DNA of 64,000 nt from Ignavibacteriota bacterium (lineage in GTDB: Bacteria > Bacteroidota > Ignavibacteria > UBA10030). Under the pieces are notes generated by a model. That model did no database searches. It was given only the letters and a program-made list of their open reading frames with translations, and was not told the DNA's origin. Below are positions 36,124-45,334 of this stretch, piece by piece. The stretch's first letter is position 1. Each line of letters begins with the position of its first letter. The position numbers and the translations under genes are program-made. The stretch is taken from contig PLMK01000026.1 in assembly GCA_003142475.1 (NCBI GenBank), positions 11,566-75,565 of the forward strand, written 5' to 3'.

Positions 36124-37203
36124 ATGATAAAATTAGAGAAAAAGCATTTAGTTATACTTATTTTTTTATGGCTTGGGATCGCTCTTTTCCTTACTCTTTG
36201 GCCATTCGATTTATTGCGTAAAAATGTTGTTACTGCCACTCCAGCCGGGGGCTTTCATTTTGAGTCTCCTTCCATTATATATCTTAGTCGGCTTCCCATA
36301 AAAATTAGAGGACTAAAAAAGTTCTCTATTATAATGGAAGTGAAATCAGATATTACATTAGTAGACATTGACGGCATCATCTTTGGCAATTGCATTGACT
36401 ACGATAATCAGAATTTTCTCATGGTACAGGTGCACGAAGCTGTTGAATTTATCATAAACGTCAACGGCATTTCTCAAGAAATATTCGTTGGAGGAATTTT
36501 CGACAAAGACAATACTGTCTGGATTGAAATCATCTATGATGGGAACAAGCTTACCTTCCTTAAGAACGGATCAGTAAAAAACGTTGTCACAATAGGAAAC
36601 CTTGATTTTTCTCACTGGAATAGTTCCTACCCATTCGTTTTTGCAAATGGAGGCGATGGTATGAACCCCTGGTCTGGTACCATCTTTTCGTTTGACCTTT
36701 TTGACAGTGTTATTACAATATCTAATCGTCAACAACTTGAGATGATAAGGGATCAGGTATCACCTCTTATCAGTCTGTCTGCTCATCAAGAACGAATAGG
36801 ACAATATAAATTACAAGAAGATGTTTCTACACCATCTATCGTCATACCAACAAGATTCAATCCTCCAGGAAAAAGTTTATTGATCAGCCTTTTTAATTTC
36901 ACTGAGTGGCGGCATATAAGCTATATAGATTTTTTTCTCAACATTTTGTTTTTTATTCCATTCGGATTGCTCCTGCGACTCCTTCTAGAAAAATTTACCA
37001 ACCGTTATTACTTGAGCTTCTTCATCACAATCATGACTGGATTATTTCTTACAATAACGATCGAAACATTACAATCTTTTCTTCCCGTTAGATATACCAG
37101 CATTCTGGATGTTTTGAGTAATACTCTTGGCACGATTGCAGGCGCGATGATTATTACATTTTCATGGGTTCGACAATTATTAAATTTGCAAAGGCAAAAA
37201 TAG
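36124..37203 (+). CDS. VanZ-like membrane protein with inserted LamG-type lectin domain
   Basis: Membrane protein. One N-terminal span (LVILIFLWLGIALFLTLWPF) is followed by about 200 extracytoplasmic residues with a concanavalin A/LamG-like beta-sandwich pattern (FSIIMEVKSDITLVDIDGIIFGN, TVWIEIIYDGNKLTFLKNGS, PWSGTIFSFDLFD). The rest is the VanZ core with three spans: YIDFFLNILFFIPFGLLL, TIETLQSFLPVRYTSILDVLSNTLGTIAGA. The lectin-like part is thus inserted between VanZ helices 1 and 2. Function unknown; VanZ-like proteins are common in surface-polysaccharide and exosortase gene sets. Its stop is one base before the ATG of the NadE-like gene. A 278-base gap precedes it, so it may start its own transcript. 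Confidence 0.7.
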   Translation: MIKLEKKHLVILIFLWLGIALFLTLWPFDLLRKNVVTATPAGGFHFESPSIIYLSRLPIKIRGLKKFSIIMEVKSDITLVDIDGIIFGNCIDYDNQNFLMVQVHEAVEFIINVNGISQEIFVGGIFDKDNTVWIEIIYDGNKLTFLKNGSVKNVVTIGNLDFSHWNSSYPFVFANGGDGMNPWSGTIFSFDLFDSVITISNRQQLEMIRDQVSPLISLSAHQERIGQYKLQEDVSTPSIVIPTRFNPPGKSLLISLFNFTEWRHISYIDFFLNILFFIPFGLLLRLLLEKFTNRYYLSFFITIMTGLFLTITIETLQSFLPVRYTSILDVLSNTLGTIAGAMIITFSWVRQLLNLQRQK

Positions 37204-37204
37204 T

Positions 37205-38224
37205 ATGAGTAAACCTCAAAATTGGCTAAAGATCGAGACAACTTCCGAAATAGAGAAAATTGTAAAAGTCATTCATCATCAAGTAAAAACTGTTCTTCGA
37301 AAAAAGGGCGCTGTCATTGCCGTGTCTGGCGGAATTGATAGTTCTGTTTGTGCAGCATTATGTACAAAAGCATTAGGGAAAGAAAATATACTGGCTCTCT
37401 CACTGCCTGAGCGTGACTCTTCTTCTGATTCGATAAGACTTGGACAACAACTGGCCGAATTACTTGAAATTAAATTATACAAGGAAGATATTACTCCTAT
37501 TCTCAAGGGAGCTAAGTGCTATGAGCTTCAACTCGAAGCGATACGTCAGATATTCCCTGAGTATGGAGAAGGTTGGAAATTAAAAGTTACACTTCCATCT
37601 ATCCTCGAAAATGATCGATTGAATTTATCACACCTCACAGTCCAGGGGCCAACAGGTATTCAGAAGTCATCACGAATGCCTTTTCATGCATATCTTCAGC
37701 TCATTGCAGCAACAAATTTAAAACAGCGTACACGGAAAATGACGGAATACCTGTATGCGGATCGATTTAATTATGCTGTCTGCGGAACACCAAACCGCCT
37801 TGAATATGACCAAGGATTTTTTGTAAAGCTGGGCGATGGCAGTGCTGATTTTAAACCTATAGCTCATCTCTACAAATCTCAAGTTTATCAACTCGCAGAG
37901 GCACTTGGTATCCCCGAAGAGATCCGTAAACGACAGCCGACCACAGAAACATTCTCACTTCCGCAAACTCAAGAGGAATTTTATTTCTCTCTTCCGTACG
38001 AACAGATGGATATTTGTCTTTATGGATTCAATCACAATATTCCTTCTTCTGAAACAGCCCAGGCGGCACAACTTACTTCAGAACAAGTGGAGCGAGTATA
38101 TAAAGACATAGAAAAAAAGCGCCGAATAACATTAGGGCTGCATCTTCCGCCTCTCTTGATCGAAAGCGTAGATGAGATCAATGATCTCATTCAATCAGCC
38201 ATTCGTCAATCAAAGGAAGTGTAA
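37205..38224 (+). CDS. NadE-like ATP pyrophosphatase (NAD synthase family)
   Basis: Adenylating amide-forming enzyme of the NAD synthase fold. P-loop VIAVSGGIDSSVCAA near residue 40, and the NadE landmarks AVCGTPNRLEYDQGFFVKLGDG and SADFKPIAHLYKSQVYQLAEALG. No glutaminase domain, so ammonia would be free or delivered by a partner. It is about 60 residues longer than bacterial NadE, mostly from a segment about 115-175 (GEGWKLKV, SRMPFHAYLQLIAATN). It sits between VanZ-like and AsnB-like genes with spacings of 1 and 5 bases, which argues for a dedicated biosynthetic job rather than, or besides, NAD supply. I cannot exclude that it is the cell's NAD synthase. Confidence 0.75.
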   Translation: MSKPQNWLKIETTSEIEKIVKVIHHQVKTVLRKKGAVIAVSGGIDSSVCAALCTKALGKENILALSLPERDSSSDSIRLGQQLAELLEIKLYKEDITPILKGAKCYELQLEAIRQIFPEYGEGWKLKVTLPSILENDRLNLSHLTVQGPTGIQKSSRMPFHAYLQLIAATNLKQRTRKMTEYLYADRFNYAVCGTPNRLEYDQGFFVKLGDGSADFKPIAHLYKSQVYQLAEALGIPEEIRKRQPTTETFSLPQTQEEFYFSLPYEQMDICLYGFNHNIPSSETAQAAQLTSEQVERVYKDIEKKRRITLGLHLPPLLIESVDEINDLIQSAIRQSKEV

Positions 38225-38229
38225 CTCCG

Positions 38230-40266
38230 ATGTGTGGAATTGCTGGATATGTTAATCTCGCTGATCGTAAAGACTCGCCAACTGTCGAGTTATTACAATC
38301 GATGATCGGTGCTATTCGCTACCGCGGTCCGGACGAGTATGGACTATATAGAGATAATTATGCCGGCTTGGTTCATGCACGTCTTTCTATCATCGACCTC
38401 CAGACAGGTCAACAACCAATGTCCAATGAAGATCGCACACTTTGGATTGTCTTCAATGGAGAGATCTTCAATTTTATTGAATTGAAAGTTGAGCTTGAGA
38501 AATTGGGCCATCGTTTTCAAACCCATTCGGACACTGAAATCATTCTCCATGCATTTGAATCTTGGGGTGTTGATTGTTTTTCCCGTTTTAACGGCCAATG
38601 GGCACTTGCTTTATGGAACACACAAACACGCAATCTTATATTATCTCGTGATCGAATCGGTGTACGTCCATTATTCATTCATGAAAACAACAGGAGAGTT
38701 ATTTTTGGAAGTGAAATCAAAGCTTTATTTGCCGATCCCTCAGTTACGCGCGCTATCAATCCACAAGGACTTGATCAAACGTTTACCTATTGGGCATCAA
38801 TAGCTCCGGTAACTGTGTTTGAAGGAATTGAAGAACTACCTCCAGCTTCTTTTCGTTTGTATGGACCAAATGGAGAAAAGAAGGAAAAGTTATATTGGAG
38901 TCCATCGTATCCTGAAGCGCCAAGGAGTTGGGAACATGGTTCTATTTTCCCGACGCTCGCCGATGCTACAGAACTTCTGCGTGAAAAATTAGAGCAGGCA
39001 ACAAAATTGCGAATGCTGCGTTCAGATGTACCGGTAGGAAGTTATTTGTCTGGCGGATTAGATAGTTCTGTAATTGCCCAGTTAGGTCGACGTGCAAAAG
39101 AAGGCCGATTTGAAACTTTTTCTATTCGATTCGATGATATTGAATTCGATGAGACTAAGTACCAAAGGATGATGGCCGCTACTTTGAACAGCTCTCATAG
39201 AGAAATCATTGTAACAAGGAAAGATATCGCACAAGTTTTTCCAGACGTCATTCAGCATACTGAACGACCAATACTCAGGACAGCTCCCGCTCCTTTGTTC
39301 CTTCTTTCCAAAGCCGTACGTGAATCTGGAATTAAAGCGGTTTTAACCGGTGAAGGAGCAGATGAAATGTTAGCCGGCTATGATATTTTCAGAGAAGCGA
39401 AGATTCGTCAATTCTGGTCTCACCAGCCGAATTCGAAAGTCAGGCCTTTACTGTTTGACCGGATCTATCCTTACCTGGCGCGGTCACCGCAGCGTACACG
39501 AGGAATGGCATTTGAATTCTGGAAAAAAGGGCTTGAACATGCAGGTTCACCCGGATTTTCCCATGAACCGCGATGGCAAACTACATCTTCGTTAAAAAAA
39601 TTCTTGTCTAAAGATTTTTTGGGTTCCCTTGAAAAAAATCCTTCTCCTTCTGCATTAGATAATCTACCCGCTGCTTTTAACAAATGGGATCCTCTTACAC
39701 AAGCTCAATATCTTGAAATAACAACATTGCTTTCAACATACCTGATTTCCTCCCAAGGAGATCGCATGCTGATGGCTCATTCAGTCGAAGGTCGTTTCCC
39801 TTTTCTCGATGCTGATGTAATGGAATTCTGTAACGGACTTCCGGCAGAATATAAGCTGGCTTTTCTTGAAGAGAAACGTATCCTAAAAAAGGTAGCAGAC
39901 GGATTGATACCAGAATCGATTATTCACCGCAAGAAGCAACCGTACCGTGCACCGGATGCAGCAAGTTTTCTCGGTCAGGACGCACCCGCATATATTCAAG
40001 AGCTGTTCTCGGATCGTAAGCTCAAAACGAATGGAGTTTTCAATCCACAAGTAGTTCAAGGTTTATATGAAAAATGTATTTCGAAGCGCGACAAAGTCCA
40101 TGAACCCGGTTTGTTCAGTAATACAGACAATATGGCTTTTGTAGGAATCCTATCCACTCAGCTTGTTGTTCAACAGTTTATTGAAACATCTGAACTAAGC
40201 TGTGGAACGAATATTCAATTCAAAACATTTATCGATCACACTCAACATCCATCACCAGCACGTTAA
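38230..40266 (+). CDS. AsnB-type glutamine-dependent amidotransferase
   Basis: Class II glutamine amidotransferase joined to an asparagine-synthetase ATP-pyrophosphatase domain. Cys2 nucleophile in MCGIAGYVNL; glutaminase loop residues RYRGPDEYG and FNGEIFNF; synthetase P-loop GSYLSGGLDSSVIAQ at about residue 275; TGEGADEMLAGYDIF further on. Length 678 is somewhat above AsnB (about 600-650). Such enzymes make asparagine, but divergent copies amidate sugars or carrier-bound acids in polysaccharide, exosortase and antibiotic pathways. Directly flanked by the NadE-like gene (5 bases) and the ACP (11 bases), so amidation of a carrier-bound or nearby substrate is a fair inference. Confidence 0.82.
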   Translation: MCGIAGYVNLADRKDSPTVELLQSMIGAIRYRGPDEYGLYRDNYAGLVHARLSIIDLQTGQQPMSNEDRTLWIVFNGEIFNFIELKVELEKLGHRFQTHSDTEIILHAFESWGVDCFSRFNGQWALALWNTQTRNLILSRDRIGVRPLFIHENNRRVIFGSEIKALFADPSVTRAINPQGLDQTFTYWASIAPVTVFEGIEELPPASFRLYGPNGEKKEKLYWSPSYPEAPRSWEHGSIFPTLADATELLREKLEQATKLRMLRSDVPVGSYLSGGLDSSVIAQLGRRAKEGRFETFSIRFDDIEFDETKYQRMMAATLNSSHREIIVTRKDIAQVFPDVIQHTERPILRTAPAPLFLLSKAVRESGIKAVLTGEGADEMLAGYDIFREAKIRQFWSHQPNSKVRPLLFDRIYPYLARSPQRTRGMAFEFWKKGLEHAGSPGFSHEPRWQTTSSLKKFLSKDFLGSLEKNPSPSALDNLPAAFNKWDPLTQAQYLEITTLLSTYLISSQGDRMLMAHSVEGRFPFLDADVMEFCNGLPAEYKLAFLEEKRILKKVADGLIPESIIHRKKQPYRAPDAASFLGQDAPAYIQELFSDRKLKTNGVFNPQVVQGLYEKCISKRDKVHEPGLFSNTDNMAFVGILSTQLVVQQFIETSELSCGTNIQFKTFIDHTQHPSPAR

Positions 40267-40277
40267 AGGATATTTCA

Positions 40278-40535
40278 ATGGTTGACCAACAAAACATTCA
40301 GAACACTGTGAGAGATTTCATCCAGAAGAATTTTATATTCGACACTTCCAATGCACTTGCGGACGATGAATCGCTGCTAGGCACGGGAGTTATTGATTCA
40401 ACGGGAGTACTAGAACTTATCGGGTATTTAGAGGAAAAATTTCAAATGACATTCGAGGACAGTGAATTAGTTAGCGAGAATTTCGATTCAATTTTGAAAA
40501 TAACTGCTTTCCTGCAAAAGAAACTTGAAAAATAA
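40278..40535 (+). CDS. Acyl carrier protein
   Basis: Small acidic carrier protein of 85 residues with the phosphopantetheine attachment serine in GTGVIDSTGVLELI (about Ser41). Helical pattern and charge are typical of ACP/PCP proteins; the attachment motif is closer to stand-alone carriers of ligase-ACP systems than to the fatty-acid ACP (DSLDxVEL). Last gene of the cluster, 11 bases after the AsnB-like gene with AAAGGATA as ribosome binding site. Presumably loaded by the adenylating ligase at 33360. A terminator follows about 105 bases later. Confidence 0.88.
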   Translation: MVDQQNIQNTVRDFIQKNFIFDTSNALADDESLLGTGVIDSTGVLELIGYLEEKFQMTFEDSELVSENFDSILKITAFLQKKLEK

Positions 40536-40640
40536 TTGAGTATTTTTTTCTTTTGGAAAAATCCTCAGGAATTAATCGAAGAAATCCTTTTATTTCCTAT
40601 GAGGCAATTAGATAGAAGCCGAATGCCTATCTGTACATAT

Positions 40641-40675
40641 GAAAGCCCAATCACTCGATCGGGCTTTCTTCTCTT
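40641..40675 (+). terminator. Rho-independent terminator of the ACP cluster
   Basis: GAAAGCCC and GGGCTTTC form a perfect 8-base stem with a 12-base loop, followed by TTCTCTTT. It lies between the convergent ACP and coiled-coil lipoprotein genes. Confidence 0.8.
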
Positions 40676-40719
40676 TCCAAGTGCGGCTCTATTTCAACCT
40701 CACCATGTATTCTGGTTCA

Positions 40720-41574
40720 TTATTCTGTGACGATAACCAGATGGCTGTCACGCCAAAATATTTCCGGTTTTGTGATTGTCAATAGAGTGCGTTTATCCGG
40801 CTTCTCCTCTTTTGTATATGAGGCAGTATCTCTTACCGGAACAATCTCCTTGATAGTACCGATAACCTCAATCAACATATCCTTTGTTTTATCAAGCGAA
40901 GTGAATTCTCCGTCGTTATATGTATTTGTAAGGACCGTCGTTGTACCAAGCAATCCCCACAATATTCCGCCCTCACTGGAAACGATTTTCTTCTCTTCCA
41001 GTTCACTCTTTTTACCTGCTACATAATATACTTTATTCATCTGCTTCGTTTGATTTTCAATAGTTTCGTCGCGTACAGTGATGGTTTTGATTTTTGAAGC
41101 TATATCGCCTTCGAGATTCTGCACCTGAGTCCGCATACTATCAATGGTTTTCTCCCGTTCTTCGAGAGATTTCTTCAAATCATCAACAAGCAGGCTCAAT
41201 CCCGTATACTGGGTCTTTTGTTCTGCAAGTTTTCGCTGAAGGTTTGCAATCTTTTTTCGATTTTCGGTGATTATCGAAGAAATATTTGATATCCGATCCA
41301 TAATCTGCGTTTTTATATCTGCCTGGGAGAGCATTTTACCATTTTCGACTGTGGGAGTCTTCTGCACGATATTCTTTTGCATTGCCCAGGTGCTCTCGAG
41401 TTTGTTATGAATATCGTTGATCGTTGAAGTGACTTCTTCAACAAACTTGTCTTTCGAGGCAATTTCCTCCTTCAATTGTGTAATTTGTTTCTCCATCTCA
41501 ATTTGCTCTTGCGATTTTCCACAGCCCGCAATGATAAATGAGAAGAAGACAAGAAAAGCAATTGTTGTTCTCAT
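40720..41574 (-). CDS. Coiled-coil lipoprotein
   Basis: Predicted lipoprotein: MRTTIAFLVFFSFIIAGCGKS with lipidation Cys19. Residues about 22-175 are strongly heptad-like coiled coil (EMEKQITQLKEEIASKDKFVEE, ENRKKIANLQRKLAEQK, DDLKKSLEEREKTIDSMRTQVQNLEGDI). The C-terminal about 90 residues are globular and beta-rich (YYVAGKKSELEEKKIVSSEGG, LLTITKPEIFWRDSHLVIV). Family and function not recognised. The track start at 41766 adds 64 residues with no signal; the ATG at 41574 starts the lipoprotein signal and is preferred. Likely anchored in a membrane facing the periplasm. Confidence 0.65.
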   Translation of the reverse strand: MRTTIAFLVFFSFIIAGCGKSQEQIEMEKQITQLKEEIASKDKFVEEVTSTINDIHNKLESTWAMQKNIVQKTPTVENGKMLSQADIKTQIMDRISNISSIITENRKKIANLQRKLAEQKTQYTGLSLLVDDLKKSLEEREKTIDSMRTQVQNLEGDIASKIKTITVRDETIENQTKQMNKVYYVAGKKSELEEKKIVSSEGGILWGLLGTTTVLTNTYNDGEFTSLDKTKDMLIEVIGTIKEIVPVRDTASYTKEEKPDKRTLLTITKPEIFWRDSHLVIVTE

Positions 41575-41770
41575 AATCGTTTTAATCCCTTCGATTGATG
41601 TTGTTGGTGGATGATTTAATTGGACAATAAGGATGAACTCTGTTTCAGGAACAATACTTGAACTAAAATAAGAATATTTTTTTAGAATTACTATATTTGA
41701 GCTCACACCTGATTTCCTCTCTATTAAACAAATAATCCTAAAAAATAGTTCACATCGGGTGGTCACTCTG

Positions 41771-42274
41771 TCACATCTGTTCTATCTGACGTAAATGATG
41801 CTGTATATGTCCCAGATAATCCACAACAACGTATTCGATTGTCACTGATTCGCCTAAACCGATTGTGCATGATATCTGTAAACATTCGGCTGGCATTTGG
41901 TCAATAATGCGGGCAAGGTGGAAATTGTAAGACTTCCAGAAAAGCAGCAAATCTTTCCACGTACGTGAATTGTACTTCTGTATATTCACCCACTCTTTTT
42001 GTTCATATGGAAGGAAATTCGTGTCTTTCGAATATTGTACACGGACGAAGCGTTGATGGTTATTGGCGGCAGAATCTATCAGGTGCCCGAGAATTTCCTT
42101 CCGCGACCATTTGCCTGGCAAGGGTTTATGAGATGATTTTACTTCATCCATAGTATCATAACGATCTGCAAAGTTTTCCACGGTTTTTCTAATTCCATGA
42201 GCAATCTTTCCCAGAATAGCGATTGGATCTTCAAGTGAATCAACGAACCGTTCGATCGGATATTTTGTTTTCAT
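41771..42274 (-). CDS. DinB-like protein
   Basis: Four-helix-bundle protein of the DinB/YfiT superfamily (DinB_2 type), length 167. Conserved metal-binding histidines are likely His in EILGHLIDSAANNHQRF and in the C-terminal DYLGHIQHHLRQIEQM; GKWSRKEILGHL matches the family WS-x-x-E-x-x-x-H pattern. Members include thiol-dependent transferases with varied substrates, and many are uncharacterised. No obvious functional link to the lipoprotein gene downstream. Confidence 0.75.
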   Translation of the reverse strand: MKTKYPIERFVDSLEDPIAILGKIAHGIRKTVENFADRYDTMDEVKSSHKPLPGKWSRKEILGHLIDSAANNHQRFVRVQYSKDTNFLPYEQKEWVNIQKYNSRTWKDLLLFWKSYNFHLARIIDQMPAECLQISCTIGLGESVTIEYVVVDYLGHIQHHLRQIEQM

Positions 42275-42324
42275 AAAACCTTACAAAAAAAGTGGATAAA
42301 TATTATGCAGTCAGTGAATAGTCC

Positions 42325-42546
42325 CTAATTTTTCTTACTGTTGGCTTCCTTCACCGACCTTAGCTTCATCAAAGCGGCGTATTGATCGGCATAATCAGTA
42401 AGTATTTCCTCGAATATACCCATATTTGTTTTCACATTCTGCATCGCTCGCCTCTCCAAATACGTACGGCATGAAAATTAAACCTGAGCATCGAGTGATA
42501 TTACATAACAACATAGTGCGAGTACGATAATAGCAATTCTTTTCAT
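42325..42546 (-). pseudogene. Small secreted protein gene with an in-frame stop
   Basis: One minus-strand frame of 74 codons starts at ATG 42546 after GGAGATAATAGC. It encodes a clean signal peptide (MKRIAIIVLALCCYVISLDAQ), then TAA at 42478-42480, then continues in the same frame (ERRAMQNVKTNMGIFEEILT...YAALMKLRS) to a stop at 42325. It could be a nonsense-broken gene or a deletion remnant. The remaining 42275-42686 sequence shows no other gene. Confidence 0.4.
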
Positions 42547-42686
42547 GCTATTATCTCCATAGATATAAGTAATAGCTAGTCTGTGATATTTCCTATAAAC
42601 TCTTGATTAAATCCGATTCAATATGATCATCTAATCTAATCCGCGGCAAAGTTAGACGCGTATCTTATGTTGTGTTTAATGATAGC

Positions 42687-43592
42687 TTATTTTTTCTTTA
42701 TGAATGTATTATTCTGGTATTCCCGAAATGCAATTTCCAGTTCTTTTTGTGTATTCATCACAATAGGGCCGTACCATGCAATCGGCTCACCGATCGGTTT
42801 TCCGGATATCAGGAGAAATCTGACTGCTTGTTCTTCCGTCTGAACCGAAACTTCATCACCATCATCAAACAACACAAGCGTTCCATTGGAAGCATACGGC
42901 TCGCGCGTGATATCAAAATAATTTTCACCGTCCTCTTCATAGGAAAACGGTGTTCTCTCCCTGCACAGAAAGCCTTGCCCATCAATGACATAAGCGAAAA
43001 CCGTATACCTTTTTTTTGTTGCATGGACAAATTCCGAATGTCCTGGTACTGTAATATCGAGATACTCAGGATCAACAACAATATCCTTCACAGGCCCATT
43101 TATATTCTTGTAGGAACCACACACGAGTTTTATTTTCGTTCCGTTTTCCAGAACAATTTCTGGAATGTCAGACTGTTTGACTTCCTGATACCGCGGGTCC
43201 ATCATTTTGCGAGAAGCAGGAAGATTTGCCCAGAGCTGAAACCCATACATCGCGCCATGCTCATCGCCCTTTGGCATTTCCTGATGAATGATACCGCTTC
43301 CTGCCGTCATCCATTGAACATCACCCGAAGAAATGATTCCGCTGTTTTCCATACTATCTTTATGTTCAACAGTTCCCTTGAGCACATACGTGATCGTTTC
43401 AATTCCCCGATGCGGATGCCATGGAAATCCTTTGATGTAATCTGCCGGATGATCTGACCGGAAATCATCCAGAAGAAGGAAGGGATCGAATTGAGGCACT
43501 TCTTTATTTCCCATCGCTCGCTTGAGACGGACACCTGCCCCTTCAAGAACTGGCTGGCTTTTGAAAACCTTTTTTATTTTTCTTGTTTCCAT
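42687..43592 (-). CDS. Pirin family protein
   Basis: Bicupin iron-binding protein of the pirin family, about 300 residues as expected. Metal-binding N-terminal cupin: GFPWHPHRGIETITYVLKG supplies two His, and DVQWMTAGSGIIHQEMP supplies His and Glu; PQFDPFLLLDDF is the usual family start. Bacterial pirins have been linked to quercetinase activity or to regulation of metabolic enzymes; nothing here decides between them. A stand-alone gene with a short gap to the amidase gene. Confidence 0.9.
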   Translation of the reverse strand: METRKIKKVFKSQPVLEGAGVRLKRAMGNKEVPQFDPFLLLDDFRSDHPADYIKGFPWHPHRGIETITYVLKGTVEHKDSMENSGIISSGDVQWMTAGSGIIHQEMPKGDEHGAMYGFQLWANLPASRKMMDPRYQEVKQSDIPEIVLENGTKIKLVCGSYKNINGPVKDIVVDPEYLDITVPGHSEFVHATKKRYTVFAYVIDGQGFLCRERTPFSYEEDGENYFDITREPYASNGTLVLFDDGDEVSVQTEEQAVRFLLISGKPIGEPIAWYGPIVMNTQKELEIAFREYQNNTFIKKK

Positions 43593-43669
43593 GATGCACC
43601 TCCGTTAAAATACATGGTTATTCTCATGGCTTTTATATCTTCACGTAGGGCGTGTTTAATTGAATGTCC

Positions 43670-45334
43670 CTACTTCAATTCTGCTGTTGCTAAAAATTTT
43701 GGCGGTTTGCGCGAGTGCGACGCTTGCTCAAAAGCGTACGCAAACTTAAGAAGCGTTGGCTCGCTCCATGCACGGCCAAAGAACGAAATTCCTACGGGCA
43801 ATCCAAAAACAAATCCTGCTGGGACAGTAATGCTCGGATACCCCGCAACTGCTGCCATGGTTGAACTGCCGCCAATAAAATGATCACTATCGATCAAGTC
43901 GGTGAGCCAAGCAGGACTATCGGTCGGTGCGATAAGCGCGTCCAATTTAAATTTCTTCATCGTCGCGTCGATTCCTTCTTTACGCGACATCCGACGGCAC
44001 AACTTTAATGCATCGATGTATTCTCTGCTTGTCAGCGGACCCTTTGCTTCCGCCTTCAGAAAAAGCTCCTGGCTAAAATACGGCATTTCCGATTTAGCAT
44101 TTTTCTCGTTGTACTCAATAAGCTCTTTCAATGAACGAACGGGTGCGCTTGCACCAAGGCGTGTAAAGTAAGCATTCATGTTTGCCTTGAGTTCGTACAT
44201 CAAGACGGTCATTTCAGCATCGTCAAATTTTCCTATTGTTGGAATATCTGCAGGATCAACTAGCGTCGCTCCCTGCTGTTTGAGAACATTCAGCGCATCG
44301 TTGATGACTTTATCGACGCCAGGATGGAAGCCAAAGTACTTTCGCACTACGCCAATTCTTGCTTCCATCAAACCCTTTGGGTTGAGGTACTGAGTATAAT
44401 CGGTCGAAGACTTTCCACGACTGTCACTGGTTACCTTATCTTCTGCATCGATGCCCACAAGAGCACTAAGAACAATCGCTGCATCGCGCACCGTACGTGC
44501 CATAGGTCCGGGGGTATCCTGCGTATGAGAAATCGGGATCACACCGATCCGGCTGATAAGTCCAACCGTAGGTTTGATACCCACAATTCCGTTGATCGAT
44601 GACGGACTGACAATGGAGCCGTCCGTTTCTGTGCCCACTGCAATTACACAAAGATTGGCTGAAACAGCCGCCGCCGATCCGGAACTGGAACCTGATGTGT
44701 TCCGATCCAGTGCATATGGATTCTTCGTCAGCCCGCCCCTGCCGCTCCATCCGCTGGTGGAACGATTCGAGCGGATGTTCGCCCATTCGCTCAGGTTTGT
44801 TTTACCCAAGATTACTGCTCCTGCTTTGCGTAATTGCTGCACAAGGAATGCGTCTTTCGGCGGCTTTGCTCCCACCAACGCAAGAGAGCCGGCGGTCGTT
44901 GCCATCCGGTCCGCTGTGTCGATGTTGTCTTTGATTAATATAGGAATTCCATGAAGCGGACTGCGAGCGCCTTTCTCTTTTCGCTCCTTGTCAAGTGCAT
45001 CGGCAATGGCAAGCGCGTCGGGATTCAACTCGATCACACTGTGGAGTGTTGGACCTTGCCAGTCAATTGCTTCTATGCGTTCCAAATATTTTTCCGCGAT
45101 AGATCGTGCAGTGTATTTGCCTGAAGCCATCCCTTCCGCAAGTTCGCTGATGCTCGTCTCTTCCAATTCAAATTGTCCGATGTCAAAGTGAAGCGCAGGA
45201 GAGGCAACAGCTTTTTCCGTGAGTGATAGAGATGGGAGTGCAACGGCAGCTAATCCTCCCAACAAACCCGATTTTACAAAACCTCTTCGAGACAGATTGC
45301 CATCGCTATTTTTGGATTCTTTACTGTGATCCAT
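43670..45334 (-). CDS. Tat-exported amidase (amidase signature family)
   Basis: Amidase signature enzyme hydrolysing an amide bond, substrate unknown. Catalytic Ser-cisSer-Lys triad segments are visible: Lys in HGIPILIKDNIDTAD, Ser in TETDGSIVSPSS, and the Gly/Ser-rich GSSSGSAAAVSA. The N-terminus carries a twin-arginine signal (NLSRRGFVKSGLLGG) followed by a hydrophobic stretch, so the folded enzyme is sent to the periplasm. Length 554 is in the family range. Strong Shine-Dalgarno AAGGAGGTAGAAGCT before the ATG. Not clearly linked to neighbours. Confidence 0.88.
   Translation of the reverse strand: MDHSKESKNSDGNLSRRGFVKSGLLGGLAAVALPSLSLTEKAVASPALHFDIGQFELEETSISELAEGMASGKYTARSIAEKYLERIEAIDWQGPTLHSVIELNPDALAIADALDKERKEKGARSPLHGIPILIKDNIDTADRMATTAGSLALVGAKPPKDAFLVQQLRKAGAVILGKTNLSEWANIRSNRSTSGWSGRGGLTKNPYALDRNTSGSSSGSAAAVSANLCVIAVGTETDGSIVSPSSINGIVGIKPTVGLISRIGVIPISHTQDTPGPMARTVRDAAIVLSALVGIDAEDKVTSDSRGKSSTDYTQYLNPKGLMEARIGVVRKYFGFHPGVDKVINDALNVLKQQGATLVDPADIPTIGKFDDAEMTVLMYELKANMNAYFTRLGASAPVRSLKELIEYNEKNAKSEMPYFSQELFLKAEAKGPLTSREYIDALKLCRRMSRKEGIDATMKKFKLDALIAPTDSPAWLTDLIDSDHFIGGSSTMAAVAGYPSITVPAGFVFGLPVGISFFGRAWSEPTLLKFAYAFEQASHSRKPPKFLATAELK

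Noticed and set aside
42672-43457. 261-residue + strand ORF
   Set aside because: It is the antisense shadow of the pirin gene; its translation is Cys/His/Phe-rich with no family motif, while the minus strand encodes a full pirin.
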